From assembly GCA_016936015.1 (NCBI GenBank), contig JAFGPV010000006.1, positions 1-64,000 on the forward strand: 64,000 bases of DNA, given 5' to 3'. The notes beneath the pieces were generated by a model. The model had not been told where the DNA came from, made no database searches, and saw only the letters and a list, made by a program, of their open reading frames with translations. The position numbers and the translations under genes were made by a program. Origin of the DNA: Pirellulales bacterium. Its GTDB lineage: Bacteria; Planctomycetota; Planctomycetia; Pirellulales; Thermoguttaceae. Position 1 is the first letter of the stretch. Every line of letters starts with the position of its first letter. This document shows positions 42,161-50,660 of the stretch, one piece after another.

Positions 42161-42634
42161 TCAATAAAGTTCATACGTCTGCTGGCCGCCGTGGGCGGGA
42201 TTGCCGATGAGGCGGCGGGTCTGGGGATCGACGACGAAATCGAGGTATTCCAAGGGGATCTGGCCGATCAGCACCGGCACGTCGTCGGGGACCTCCAGGA
42301 CATCCACCGGGCAGTCGCGGTCTTGGATCGTCAGCCGAACCGTGGAATAAAGATTGGCTTCTGTTACACCTTGGCTGGTTGTGACGCGGCGGGTGGATTT
42401 TTTCTTCAGACCTAATTCCCGGTTCAAGCGGGTGGGCAGCGAGAGCATCGTGGCCCCGGTGTCAACCAGCGCGTCGTCCACCGAGATCCGCCGCACTTTT
42501 TCCTTGGGCAGAACCCCCAACTCCGAGGCCATAAGATCGCTCAGGTTTTCCAGAACGGCTTCGGTCACCACGCGACCCTGATTGACGTCTCCATGATCCG
42601 GCCTCCTCGGCGAAAGATGACTTAATTCCTTCAT
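42161..42634 (-). CDS. Retropepsin-like (clan AA) aspartic protease homologue
   Basis: The 157-residue protein contains DDALVDTGATMLSLPTRL, the DTGA motif of clan AA aspartic proteases, and a later hydrophobic-Gly element in VLIGQIPLEYLDFVVDP matching the psi-loop partner. Such proteins act as homodimers. The C-terminal RRLIGNPAHGGQQ is a recurrent ending of small bacterial homologues. The start at 42634 is the best available ATG, but homologues often begin about 13 residues later, so the start is unsure. Function in bacteria is not established. Confidence 0.82.
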   Translation of the reverse strand: MKELSHLSPRRPDHGDVNQGRVVTEAVLENLSDLMASELGVLPKEKVRRISVDDALVDTGATMLSLPTRLNRELGLKKKSTRRVTTSQGVTEANLYSTVRLTIQDRDCPVDVLEVPDDVPVLIGQIPLEYLDFVVDPQTRRLIGNPAHGGQQTYELY

Positions 42635-42714
42635 AATACTGTAGATCGGGAACAAGACAACGTGACAACGCCAAAGAACATCTGGACTTGTGGACATTAG
42701 ATCGGGCTTCGCCG

Positions 42715-42748
42715 CCCTCACCCTGGCCCTCTCCCGGAGGGAGAGGGG
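42715..42748. repeat. Single palindromic repeat, 'CCCTCTCCC' family
   Basis: CCCTCACCCTGGCCCTCTCC followed by CGGAGGGAGAGGGG lies upstream of the retropepsin-like gene. Confidence 0.85.
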
Positions 42749-42769
42749 ACCATTTCAGCGCACGCTTGG

Positions 42770-42790
42770 GAAGCGGCGGGACGCCGCTTC
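42770..42790. repeat. Single palindromic arm, family 'TAGAAGCGGC'
   Basis: GAAGCGGCGGGACGCCGCTT is a short hairpin identical in core to one arm at 11205-11302. It stands just before the polymerase promoter. Confidence 0.75.
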
Positions 42791-42803
42791 TACGGGAAAC
42801 GTC

Positions 42804-42832
42804 TTGAAAATGTACTAATGTTCATGTATACT
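42804..42832 (+). promoter_or_regulatory. Polymerase promoter with a LexA-like box in the spacer
   Basis: TTGAAA (42804-42809), a spacer of exactly 17 bases and TATACT (42827-42832) form a strong promoter. ATGTACTAATGTTCAT (42810-42825) fills the spacer; a near-identical copy lies at 40523-40538. GTAC-TAA-T-GTTC matches the core of the cyanobacterial LexA box (RGTACNNNDGTWCB from memory). The start codon at 42840 is 7 bases beyond the -10, so the message is probably leaderless. Confidence 0.75.
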
Positions 42833-42839
42833 TACATAT

Positions 42840-44048
42840 ATGACTCCGCGGATCGGACACCTCGACGCCGATTGCTTTTACGTCTCCTGCGAGCGGGTGC
42901 GGCACCCGTTCCTGCGGGGGCAGCCGGTGGGGGTCTTGAGCAACCAGGGGGCCTGCGTGATCGCCAAGAGCTACGAGCTGAAGGCCCGGGGCGTGCCGAC
43001 CGGGATGCCGATCTGGGAGGCCCTGCCGGTCTGTCCCGAGGCGATCTTCGTCAAACGCGACTTCGAGTGGTACGAGGTCCTCTCGCGGCGGATGCTGGAG
43101 ATCGTCCGCGAGCTCCGGCCCGCGGTGGAATACTACTCGATCGACGAGATGTTCTTCGACGCCCGGGAGATGACCTTTGCGGACGCGAAACGCCTGCAAC
43201 GGGCGATCTATGAGCGGACGGGCGTGCCGGTGAGCGTCGGGCTGTCGCTTTCGAAGACGCTGGCCAAGCTGGCGTCCAGTTCGGGAAAACCGCTGGGCTG
43301 CGTCATGGCGGTCGGGGCGGAAGAGGTCCAACAACTGCTGCGCGGCCGGCCCGTGGAGAAGATTACCGGCATCGCCCGGCGGAGCGCGCGGCGGCTGGAG
43401 GGTTACGGCATCCGCACTTGCGAGGAGTTTGCCCGGGCCGACCGCCGGCTGATCCGCCGCCTGCTGACCAAGCGGGGCGAGGATTTGTGGTGGGAGCTGA
43501 ACGGCACGCCGGTCCTGCCGGTGCAGACGGCGCGGACGGCCCATAAGAACCTCGCCCGGGGCGGGAGCCTCGGCGTGGCGACCGCCGACCCGGAACGGCT
43601 GACCGGCTGGGTGGCGCGGAACGCCGAGCGGCTGGTCGAGGCCCTCGATTATCACCGTGTGGATTGCGCGGTGCTGGCGATGAGCCTGGAGTTCAAGGAC
43701 GGCGGGGCGGCCGGCGCCCAGTTCCGGCTCCCCCGGGCGGCGGCCGATTTTCCGCTGCTTTACGAGACGGGGATCAAACTGCTGGAGCGGTGCTGGGGAC
43801 AGTCCCCGGTCGTGTCATACATGCACCTGATTGCCGGCGAGTTGACGCCCCGGGCGTTCGCCCAGCGGAGCCTCTTCGACCGGCCGACGCCGCGGCAGGA
43901 GGTTTTGGCGGAGGTAAAGCGGCAGGTCAACGAGCGACTGGGCCGATTCGCGCTCCGCAGCGGCGCCACCCTGCCGCTGGCCGACCTCTACGCCGACGAG
44001 GCCAGTTCGTACGACGTGTGCGACATCTACGGAAAAACGTGTTTTTGA
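42840..44048 (+). CDS. Y-family translesion DNA polymerase (DinB/UmuC type)
   Basis: The 402-residue polymerase carries the Y-family catalytic acids: Asp9 in GHLDADCFYVSCER, and Asp102-Glu103 in YYSIDEMFF. The helix-hairpin-helix region VEKITGIARRSARRLEGYG and the little-finger domain follow. QRSLF at about residue 341 fits a beta-clamp binding motif. It copies damaged DNA with low fidelity. No ribosome site precedes the ATG; the promoter's -10 lies 7 bases upstream, suggesting leaderless translation. The LexA-like box in the promoter points to SOS control. The small gene at 44096 probably shares the transcript. Confidence 0.95.
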   Translation: MTPRIGHLDADCFYVSCERVRHPFLRGQPVGVLSNQGACVIAKSYELKARGVPTGMPIWEALPVCPEAIFVKRDFEWYEVLSRRMLEIVRELRPAVEYYSIDEMFFDAREMTFADAKRLQRAIYERTGVPVSVGLSLSKTLAKLASSSGKPLGCVMAVGAEEVQQLLRGRPVEKITGIARRSARRLEGYGIRTCEEFARADRRLIRRLLTKRGEDLWWELNGTPVLPVQTARTAHKNLARGGSLGVATADPERLTGWVARNAERLVEALDYHRVDCAVLAMSLEFKDGGAAGAQFRLPRAAADFPLLYETGIKLLERCWGQSPVVSYMHLIAGELTPRAFAQRSLFDRPTPRQEVLAEVKRQVNERLGRFALRSGATLPLADLYADEASSYDVCDIYGKTCF

Positions 44049-44095
44049 AGGGACCTCTCAAATTTCAAATCTCAGATCTCAAATTGTCAGCCCCC

Positions 44096-44629
44096 ATGTG
44101 TCAAGGCATTGCCCTGTCGATCGATGAACTGCCGGAGGAGTTGCTGCGGGCGCAGCGGCACCGGGTGATTTTGCGCGAGCCGGGCGTCTCGCGGGAAGTG
44201 CGGTTCCTGTACCGCGATCCGCGGCCGGAACTGCCCGTCTGGCACGACGCGCGGCTGATGATTTATGCGTGGGGGAACTTTCAGGCAAACCCCAAACCGC
44301 AGGAGGACAGGCATTCTTGCCTGTCTCAGCCAGACAGGAATGTCTGGCCTCCTGGTAATCGGCTGCCGCGGACGGGCTGGTGCCGGCAGGAGGACGTCGA
44401 GGCGGGGATCTGGCAGCCGCTGCGGCCCGTGCCGGTGGAGATTCCCGCCACGCTGGGCTGGGAAAAGGGGGTGTGGTTCCTGGTGCCGGAGGGCGGACTG
44501 CGCGGTGTGCTGGTTCGCGACGCCGGGGGCCGGCCGCACGTGTACCTGCTGACACAGCCCGCCTCACATTATTATCAGATCATGACCCGCAGCCCGCGGA
44601 TGCCGGTGTTCCTCGGGCGGCAGATGTAG
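44096..44629 (+). CDS. Conserved-looking protein of unknown function, likely co-expressed with the Y-family polymerase
   Basis: The 177-residue protein starts MCQGIALSIDELPEELLRAQ and contains VRFLYRDPRPELPVWHDARL, LPRTGW, VPVEIPATLGWEKGVWFLVP and ASHYYQIMTRSPRMPV. I do not know a named family, but the segments look evolutionarily constrained. It starts 47 bases after the polymerase stop on the same strand, so an SOS-linked job is a fair inference. Residues about 68-87 are encoded by an in-frame palindromic element (44300-44354) that splits an otherwise continuous segment (AWGNFQ ... NRLPRTGW). Confidence 0.8.
   Translation: MCQGIALSIDELPEELLRAQRHRVILREPGVSREVRFLYRDPRPELPVWHDARLMIYAWGNFQANPKPQEDRHSCLSQPDRNVWPPGNRLPRTGWCRQEDVEAGIWQPLRPVPVEIPATLGWEKGVWFLVPEGGLRGVLVRDAGGRPHVYLLTQPASHYYQIMTRSPRMPVFLGRQM
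44300..44354. repeat. REPIN-like pair inside the polymerase-partner gene, in frame
   Basis: Outer arms CAGGAGG/CCTCCTG enclose two hairpins, ACAGGCATTCTTGCCTGT and CCAGACAGGAATGTCTGG. It is read through as a His/Cys/Ser/Pro-rich insert. Confidence 0.8.
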
Positions 44630-44707
44630 GAGGATCCGCCGGTCGCCGGTCGTTGGTCGTTCGTCGAAAAACATACGACCGACGACCAACGGCTATCGAC
44701 CCACGAG

Positions 44708-47700
44708 TCATTGTTGCTCCAATACGAACGGCTCGAACAGGCCGTAGCCGATGGTGTCGTAATTCTTGCCGGGTGGCGGGCCGGTGGGGGGCCCCTGCTG
44801 GAACATGCCGGGCCAGGCGGAGCCGCGCACGGGGCCGACGTGGTGCGGGCCGAGCAGGTTTTTCAGTGTGCCGATGACGACGACCTCCACCTCATTTTCG
44901 CCCGGTTTGAGGAATTTCGTGACGTCGCATTGCCACGGCTGATGAGTGACGTAACCGGCAAGTTCTCCGTTGACGTTCACCCGGGCGACGCTGCCGTACC
45001 AGCGCGGCAGGCGGACGTAATAATTCCCTTTGAGTTCGGGGAGATTGAATTTTTCCCGATAACCGACGCCGGCGCTGTAAAAGGGATGTCCCTGGGCGTT
45101 CCAGCCTTCGGCATCGGTCTTGCCCAAGGTCAGCGGTTGCGGCGGGACGACGACGAATCCGGAGGCGGCGGGCTTCAGGTTAAAATCGCCGCGGAGATAA
45201 GCCGGCTCGATTTCGTGAAAGAGGGTCATCGGCCGGGCGCGGATCGTAACGGTGTTTTCGCCGACCTGGGCGGTTTGGGTCAGGTCGATCCGCCCGAAGG
45301 CCTTGTCCAGCCACCAGGCGTCCTTCAGCGCCGTTACCGGCTTGCCGTTGCACTCGATTTTGTACAAATCGGGCCGTTCGATGACGATTTCCAACCCGGC
45401 CGGGACCTTGTCTTCGATCGTAAAACGGTACGTCGCTTCAAAGCCGCTGTCGGCCGGGAACTGGTGCTTGAGGATTTCGTCGCGGAACTGCACCGCACTG
45501 TCCCAGGGATTCCGCGGCAGGCCGTTCTTTTGGAAGGCAAACTGGTTCGCCCGGTAGAAGTACACGTTTTTCAGGGTCTCGCCGCCGGCGGTGACATCGA
45601 CGTAATCGATGGTCAACACGTTCGGCTCCAGCCGTTTGATCTCCGGCGGCGATTGCGGCATGAGGGTCCGGGGATCCCTGTTCAGCGTCTTTTTTGTTTC
45701 CGGAACCGATTTTTCCGAGAGAAACAACAGGAGGCTGCCGCCAGGCGCGAGTGAAAAATCGACGTCCTGCCGCTTTTTCGCGTCCTTGCTTCCCTCGAAA
45801 GGATAAGGCTCCGTCGTTCCCGTAAAGAGGTTCCACTGCTCAACGCTCCGAATGCTCCCGGGAATGATGATCCGCCCTGATACGGGTTCGGTGATGCTGG
45901 TATTCACAAGAAAACAAAAATCACCGTCCTCCACCCGGCGGCGTTGATGAAAAAGAATTCCCTTCGAATCCTCCCAAGGGATCACGCAGGGTTGATCCTC
46001 TTGCTCCAAGCAACCCGGCGAGGTGTGGATGAATTCCCAGCCGGAAGTCAGGGAGAGGGCCTTGCCCCGCGGCGACGGCCGGGCATCGACCATGACCGGC
46101 GGCTCTCCGCCGCATACGACCCGGCCGCCGTTCTTGGTGAACTCTTCGAGAAGCGACATCGTTTTGTCATTCAGCGTCTCGGTCATCGGCGGCAGGAGGA
46201 CCGCGTGGTAATCGCGTTTTCCCACGGTGAAATAGGCGCGGGGAGGGGATGATTCCGGCCGGTCGGTTTTCTTGGTGATCGAACCGTGCCGGGCGATGAC
46301 GTCCTCGCAGCCGAGGTCGTATTCCACCTGGGCCTTCGAGAGCACCAGGCAGAAGTCGAAAAAGCTTTTTCCGATTTTCTCGAGCTTACCCTGCTGCGAC
46401 GGATCGGCCTGGTACATCCACACGGTGGTCGTCGGCTCGATGACGAGGATCCGGTTGATCTCCTCGCCGGAGGAGAGGACCAGCGAGAGCCGGGTGAAGT
46501 ATTCTTCCAGGACGTGATAGGCATCCCACCACGGCTCGTGGTAGGAGAACGACTGGGGGTGGTCACGCTTTCGGGCGCCGCGGATGGTGACATAGGAGAG
46601 GTGCTCGTCGATGGTGTTCACTCCCAGCACCGAGACCCAGTCGCCGATCCGCTTCATGTCCTCCAGCCGCAGGTCCCAGCCGCCGGCCCCGTAGGTTTCG
46701 CAGAGCGTGCGTTTCCGGCCGAGTTGGTTGGCCACGCTGGAAAGCTCCTTGACCATCCGCACGTTGCCGAACTGGGCATGGGTGTGTTCGGCGTACTGGT
46801 TCATCAGGCAGTCGATGGCGGGCCGCTGGTGCCAGGCGTACATCGCCATGTTGTCGGGCACGCCGAGGCAATCCGGCCAATTGTGGTCCCAATAGTGCCC
46901 CGTGAATTGCAGATGATTCTTCTCGCAGTATTCCGAATAGGGTTTGGCCCAGTGCTCGATGAATTGATCGAGCAGCACCTGGTAGTAGTCGTGGCGGACC
47001 TTCTTCCAGTCGCCCAAGGGCCGTACCAGCGACGGCAGATGGTCCACCAGCGAGTATCCCCAGCGTTTTTGGAATTCCTCGGGCAGGCGGTCGGTCCAGG
47101 GCAATCCGCCGGCGGGCGCGATGTTCGGCTCGTCGGTGAACGAGCCGGGAATGCGTTTGCCGAATTGATCGCCGAAGCGACGGCGGTACGGGTCGATGGT
47201 GACTTCCAGGAATTTTTCGGTCACTCCGGGATACAAGAGATCGACATACGCCCGGTTGCCATGCCAGGGCGAGTTGCCCGCCCGGGCCACGGAGGCCACG
47301 AGATACTTCCCATTCGCGGGCGGCGGCTGAACGCGGTTGTTGACGGCGCCGACCTTTTCATAGCTGTTTTCCTTCAATAGGAAGACGCCGACCACGTCGT
47401 CCGCCGGTTTGCCGGGATCATCCACTTCCGAGAAATGAAGCCCCCGGCCGCGGGACTCGGGCATTTGTTCGGGCACCCAGCCGCCGGCAAAGCCCGAGGG
47501 ATAGGAATTCTCGTCGTAGATCCAGAGGTTCACGTCGAGTTTCTCGGCCTCGTCCAGCGCGGCTTTCCAGAGGCGGAACCACTCCTCGGAGAGATAGGGC
47601 GTCATCAGGCCCGGGCGGGGGTGGACAAAGGCCTGCCGGACGCCCTGGCCCGCCAGGTCGCGGAGCGTGCCGCGGACCTGCCCCTCGGTGAGCATGTCGT

Positions 47701-47857
47701 TCCACACCCAGAGCGGACCGGTAGCGAACTGCCGGGACGGCCGGGCAAACTGCTCCCGCACCGAGGCCGAATCGTCCGCCGAAAGCGCGGAACAGGCGGC
47801 ATCCGCTACGCAAACGACAAGAATCGGCAGCCAAGCAGAGCGAATTCGGAAGTGCAT
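44708..47857 (-). CDS. Secreted glycoside hydrolase, GH106 (alpha-L-rhamnosidase) type
   Basis: The 1049-residue enzyme has a signal peptide (about 1-26), then a TIM-barrel part with GPLWVWNDMLTEGQVRGTL, GVRQAFVHPRPGLMTPYLS and LWIYDENSYPSGFAGG. GSFTDEPNIAP and CETYGAGGWDL hold candidate catalytic glutamates. The C-terminal third has beta-sandwich segments (RFTIEDKVPAGLEIVIERP, GNYYVRLPRWYGSVARVNVNGE). This fits GH106 rhamnosidases that remove rhamnose from plant or algal polysaccharides such as pectin or ulvan. AGGAGA precedes the ATG. Neighbours are a DUF1559 protein and an AraC regulator. Confidence 0.88.
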   Translation of the reverse strand: MHFRIRSAWLPILVVCVADAACSALSADDSASVREQFARPSRQFATGPLWVWNDMLTEGQVRGTLRDLAGQGVRQAFVHPRPGLMTPYLSEEWFRLWKAALDEAEKLDVNLWIYDENSYPSGFAGGWVPEQMPESRGRGLHFSEVDDPGKPADDVVGVFLLKENSYEKVGAVNNRVQPPPANGKYLVASVARAGNSPWHGNRAYVDLLYPGVTEKFLEVTIDPYRRRFGDQFGKRIPGSFTDEPNIAPAGGLPWTDRLPEEFQKRWGYSLVDHLPSLVRPLGDWKKVRHDYYQVLLDQFIEHWAKPYSEYCEKNHLQFTGHYWDHNWPDCLGVPDNMAMYAWHQRPAIDCLMNQYAEHTHAQFGNVRMVKELSSVANQLGRKRTLCETYGAGGWDLRLEDMKRIGDWVSVLGVNTIDEHLSYVTIRGARKRDHPQSFSYHEPWWDAYHVLEEYFTRLSLVLSSGEEINRILVIEPTTTVWMYQADPSQQGKLEKIGKSFFDFCLVLSKAQVEYDLGCEDVIARHGSITKKTDRPESSPPRAYFTVGKRDYHAVLLPPMTETLNDKTMSLLEEFTKNGGRVVCGGEPPVMVDARPSPRGKALSLTSGWEFIHTSPGCLEQEDQPCVIPWEDSKGILFHQRRRVEDGDFCFLVNTSITEPVSGRIIIPGSIRSVEQWNLFTGTTEPYPFEGSKDAKKRQDVDFSLAPGGSLLLFLSEKSVPETKKTLNRDPRTLMPQSPPEIKRLEPNVLTIDYVDVTAGGETLKNVYFYRANQFAFQKNGLPRNPWDSAVQFRDEILKHQFPADSGFEATYRFTIEDKVPAGLEIVIERPDLYKIECNGKPVTALKDAWWLDKAFGRIDLTQTAQVGENTVTIRARPMTLFHEIEPAYLRGDFNLKPAASGFVVVPPQPLTLGKTDAEGWNAQGHPFYSAGVGYREKFNLPELKGNYYVRLPRWYGSVARVNVNGELAGYVTHQPWQCDVTKFLKPGENEVEVVVIGTLKNLLGPHHVGPVRGSAWPGMFQQGPPTGPPPGKNYDTIGYGLFEPFVLEQQ

Positions 47858-47986
47858 CGCAGATTCTCCTGAAAAAGAAAGGAGCTTAGGGGATGAAGGT
47901 TGTCAGATTTCGGTCCGCACGCTGCAACAGCGGCGCATGGATTAACCGGGAAGAAACCGGATGGGGCATGATCCGGAACAACGAAA

Positions 47987-49102
47987 TCAGAAAGTATCTC
48001 TCGATATCGTCTGCTTGTCGTTGCGGCCGCCAAGATAATTGAAAATCCAGGGATCAACGTTGTAGCTGATCGTCTCGACCGATCCGTCGCAGAACAGGAA
48101 ATTGCACCCACTGGGATGGGCGCTCCCAAAAATATCTATATGCGGATAGCCAGGACGATCGCGTCGAGGAACATAATTACTGTTTGCAGTTTCGGTATCA
48201 TTCGGACCCTTCCAAGCGGTAAATCGTACGATATCTTCATTCTCTCCCATATACATGGTCTCGTTATCAGCAGCATCTAATCCTGTTTGATAATGATCGG
48301 GATTTAAGTATTTTTCACCACACAACAGGGTATTGCTCGTACCGTCGGTAATGTCTTTTTGTCTCACTGTACTCGCAGTGAATATCACACCGTTACTGTA
48401 CTTGGGAACATTGCCGAGGGCAGAGACGGCGTTCGTCCAACTTGTTGGACCATCGTACGATAAACCCGTCGATCGCCACTGTCCTGGTAATTTCAGAGTT
48501 GGAGTCGTAGTTCCTACATCATAAGTTCCTTGGGGATCGCTCCATGTCGATCCGCCATTGCCGGCATAATCCGAACGGGCGACTCGTTTAGGGATCGGCA
48601 TCGTCAAGGTATTTTTACACTTTGGGGGTCTACCCAACCAACCGCAGCCTGGAGAATAGGCGTAAACTTGTGTCGGACGCCGGGTGGGACAGTTGAAAAG
48701 GGAAAGGGGTGTTTCGCACATCATCTGCGCCGCTTTTTGCCGCGACGAGCCGGTCTTCCCGTACTGCATTCGGTAGATTTGCTGGAACTCCGCGTGGGGA
48801 AGGATGTTGAAAATCCATCCGCCCGGCTGGCCGATCCCGGCGCCGCGTTCGGGATCGCCGATCCATCCCCAACCCCAACCGGCCGTGGGAAAATGCTTGT
48901 TGACGGATACGTGATTATGGATCGCGAGGCCGATCTGCTTGAGATTGTTGATGCATTGCATTCGCCGGGCCGCCTCGCGGGCGGCCTGAATGGCAGGCAA
49001 CAGCAGAGCGATCAAAATCCCGATGATTGCAATGACGACCAATAACTCGACCAACGTAAAACCGCGGTGCCGCAATGATCGGAAATTCTTTTGACAATCC
49101 AT
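47987..49102 (-). CDS. DUF1559 protein with type IV pilin-like N-terminus
   Basis: The 371-residue protein opens [20 protein letters not shown], the prepilin cleavage/methylation motif with its hydrophobic helix. [20 protein letters not shown] follows, then the DUF1559 body ([45 protein letters not shown]). This family is greatly expanded in planctomycetes and is exported by a pseudopilin route; its function is not settled. AAAGGA precedes the ATG by 8 bases. A hairpin lies in the leader at 49145-49173. It may share an outer-surface role with the rhamnosidase downstream. Confidence 0.96.
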   Translation of the reverse strand: MDCQKNFRSLRHRGFTLVELLVVIAIIGILIALLLPAIQAAREAARRMQCINNLKQIGLAIHNHVSVNKHFPTAGWGWGWIGDPERGAGIGQPGGWIFNILPHAEFQQIYRMQYGKTGSSRQKAAQMMCETPLSLFNCPTRRPTQVYAYSPGCGWLGRPPKCKNTLTMPIPKRVARSDYAGNGGSTWSDPQGTYDVGTTTPTLKLPGQWRSTGLSYDGPTSWTNAVSALGNVPKYSNGVIFTASTVRQKDITDGTSNTLLCGEKYLNPDHYQTGLDAADNETMYMGENEDIVRFTAWKGPNDTETANSNYVPRRDRPGYPHIDIFGSAHPSGCNFLFCDGSVETISYNVDPWIFNYLGGRNDKQTISRDTF

Positions 49103-49462
49103 GACGGTGGTCCTTTCATTCGGAAGAGAAAGTACCCTTAGGGGCCCTCCTTGGAATCAAGGAGGGATTTTTTAAACAACACAAGTCCACCACAGGGGGA
49201 AACATTCGACCCAAATGCCTCTTCCGTTGCCCTGAGGTGATAAGTCTACATGTAGAATAAATTCGGAGGGATATCGTGAAAATGGCTAAGAGTGTAAAAT
49301 GATGTACATTCCTGCATTCAATCATTAATCAGTATTTTCATCACCATGAGTAGAGATGTATGACAAGAAGGATCGTGCTAAATTATTATTTTAGAATTAG
49401 ATTCGTCAATCAGATTCCGTGTTTATAACAACCGCGTCCCTTGGGAGAAGGAACCAGATAAA
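49103..49462. other. Divergent intergenic stretch with one hairpin
   Basis: The 360 bases between the DUF1559 and AraC genes are AT-rich towards the AraC gene. A strong hairpin with a T run lies at 49145-49173. Promoters for both genes should be here, but I could not fix them. Confidence 0.5.
49145..49173 (+). terminator. Terminator-like hairpin upstream of the DUF1559 gene
   Basis: A perfect 9-base-pair stem CCCTCCTTG/CAAGGAGGG with a GAAT loop is followed by ATTTTTT on the plus strand. No plus-strand gene precedes it. It could end an antisense RNA against the DUF1559 leader, or act as a leader hairpin on the minus strand, where the stem would occur just upstream of the gene. Confidence 0.55.
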
Positions 49463-50461
49463 ATGTCTAATCCTCCGATAGAATACTTCCGCTATCTCCC
49501 CACGAGCGACCGGGACCGCCAATGGGGACTCTACGTGGTCGGCGCGGGGTACCAACGAGTTCTTCCGGGTCAGGATTATCCGCCCCGCGGACACCCGAAA
49601 ACGCACGACTTTCAGTGGCAGCGCGGCCGGGTGCTTCAGGAATTTCAAGCCGTTTACATCGTTGCCGGCGAAGGCGTGTTCGAATCGAAGCCCACCGGCC
49701 GCCTGGCCGTTGGCGAAGGCAACGTCATCCTCCTGTTTCCCGGCATCTGGCACCGTTACGCCCCGGTCAGCGAGAGGGGCTGGGACGTGTATTGGATGGC
49801 CTTTCAGGGGGAGGACGCCCAGCGGCTCTGGCAGCGGGAATTCCTCCGTCCCGAGCAGGCCGTCCTGGAAACGGGCCTGGACGACACCATCCTCCATCCT
49901 TTTACCACCATGCTGGACCGCATCCGGAGCGAGCGGATCGGATTTCAGCAACTGATTGCAGCCGACGCCCTGGAGATTGTCGCCGGCGTGTTGGCCGCGC
50001 TCCGCCGCCAGCGGACCAGCAGCCATCACACCGAAGTGGTTCGCCGGACCAAAATGGAGCTGGAAAAACAATCCGAAGGCATCCCCGTCATCGAAGACCT
50101 GGCGGACGATATGCACATCAGCGTCAGTCACTTGCACCACATCTTCAAAGAACATACCGGCCTCTCTCCCTACCAGTACCATTTACAGTTGAAGATTCAG
50201 CGGGCGAAAGAGATGCTCCACGACTCCGGACTTCACGTCAAACAGATCGCCCGGATCCTGGGTTTTCAGGACGTTTATCATTTTTCGAAAATATTCAAGA
50301 GAAAAACGGGGGTTTCGCCGCTGAAATGGCGCACTGCCCGGCAGATGCCCAGCGGCCTCCAACCGCCCGGAAAAAACGCTCGCCCAAGGAGCAAGAAACG
50401 CGAGACCAAGGGCAAGGGTCCCGCCCCTCGGGCCGACTCCGCCTCCGACCCGGAAGAATGA
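49463..50461 (+). CDS. AraC-family transcription regulator with cupin sensor
   Basis: The 332-residue protein has an N-terminal AraC-type ligand-binding cupin (about 20-160; VYIVAGEGVFESKPTG, VILLFPGIWHRYAPVSERGWDVYW) and two C-terminal helix-turn-helix units (about 195-300). Markers are IPVIEDLADDMHISVSHLHHIFKEHTGLSPYQYH and VKQIARILGFQDVYHFSKIFKRKTGVSPLKWR. The ligand is most likely a sugar, given the neighbouring rhamnosidase, but that is inference. Residues after about 300 are basic and disordered. It likely controls the divergent DUF1559-rhamnosidase genes. Confidence 0.92.
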   Translation: MSNPPIEYFRYLPTSDRDRQWGLYVVGAGYQRVLPGQDYPPRGHPKTHDFQWQRGRVLQEFQAVYIVAGEGVFESKPTGRLAVGEGNVILLFPGIWHRYAPVSERGWDVYWMAFQGEDAQRLWQREFLRPEQAVLETGLDDTILHPFTTMLDRIRSERIGFQQLIAADALEIVAGVLAALRRQRTSSHHTEVVRRTKMELEKQSEGIPVIEDLADDMHISVSHLHHIFKEHTGLSPYQYHLQLKIQRAKEMLHDSGLHVKQIARILGFQDVYHFSKIFKRKTGVSPLKWRTARQMPSGLQPPGKNARPRSKKRETKGKGPAPRADSASDPEE

Positions 50462-50660
50462 ACGCAATACGCGGGATCAGGCAAACCACGCGAACGGCCG
50501 GAGCCTGGCTCTCGATCGCTGACCGCCAGTTCCCGGGAAGACGCCTTCCTCGATCGGAAATGGATTCCCCTGCTGCTTCAGGCCACTCCCCGGCGTTTTG
50601 GGGCGTCGTTGGGATTGCGGCTGCCCTCCCTTTAAGAGAAGGGAGTAATAAGACCAGCCC

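Noticed and set aside
50626-50645. Terminator after the AraC gene.
   Set aside because: CTCCCTT/AAGGGAG forms a weak 7-bp stem with no T run on either strand.
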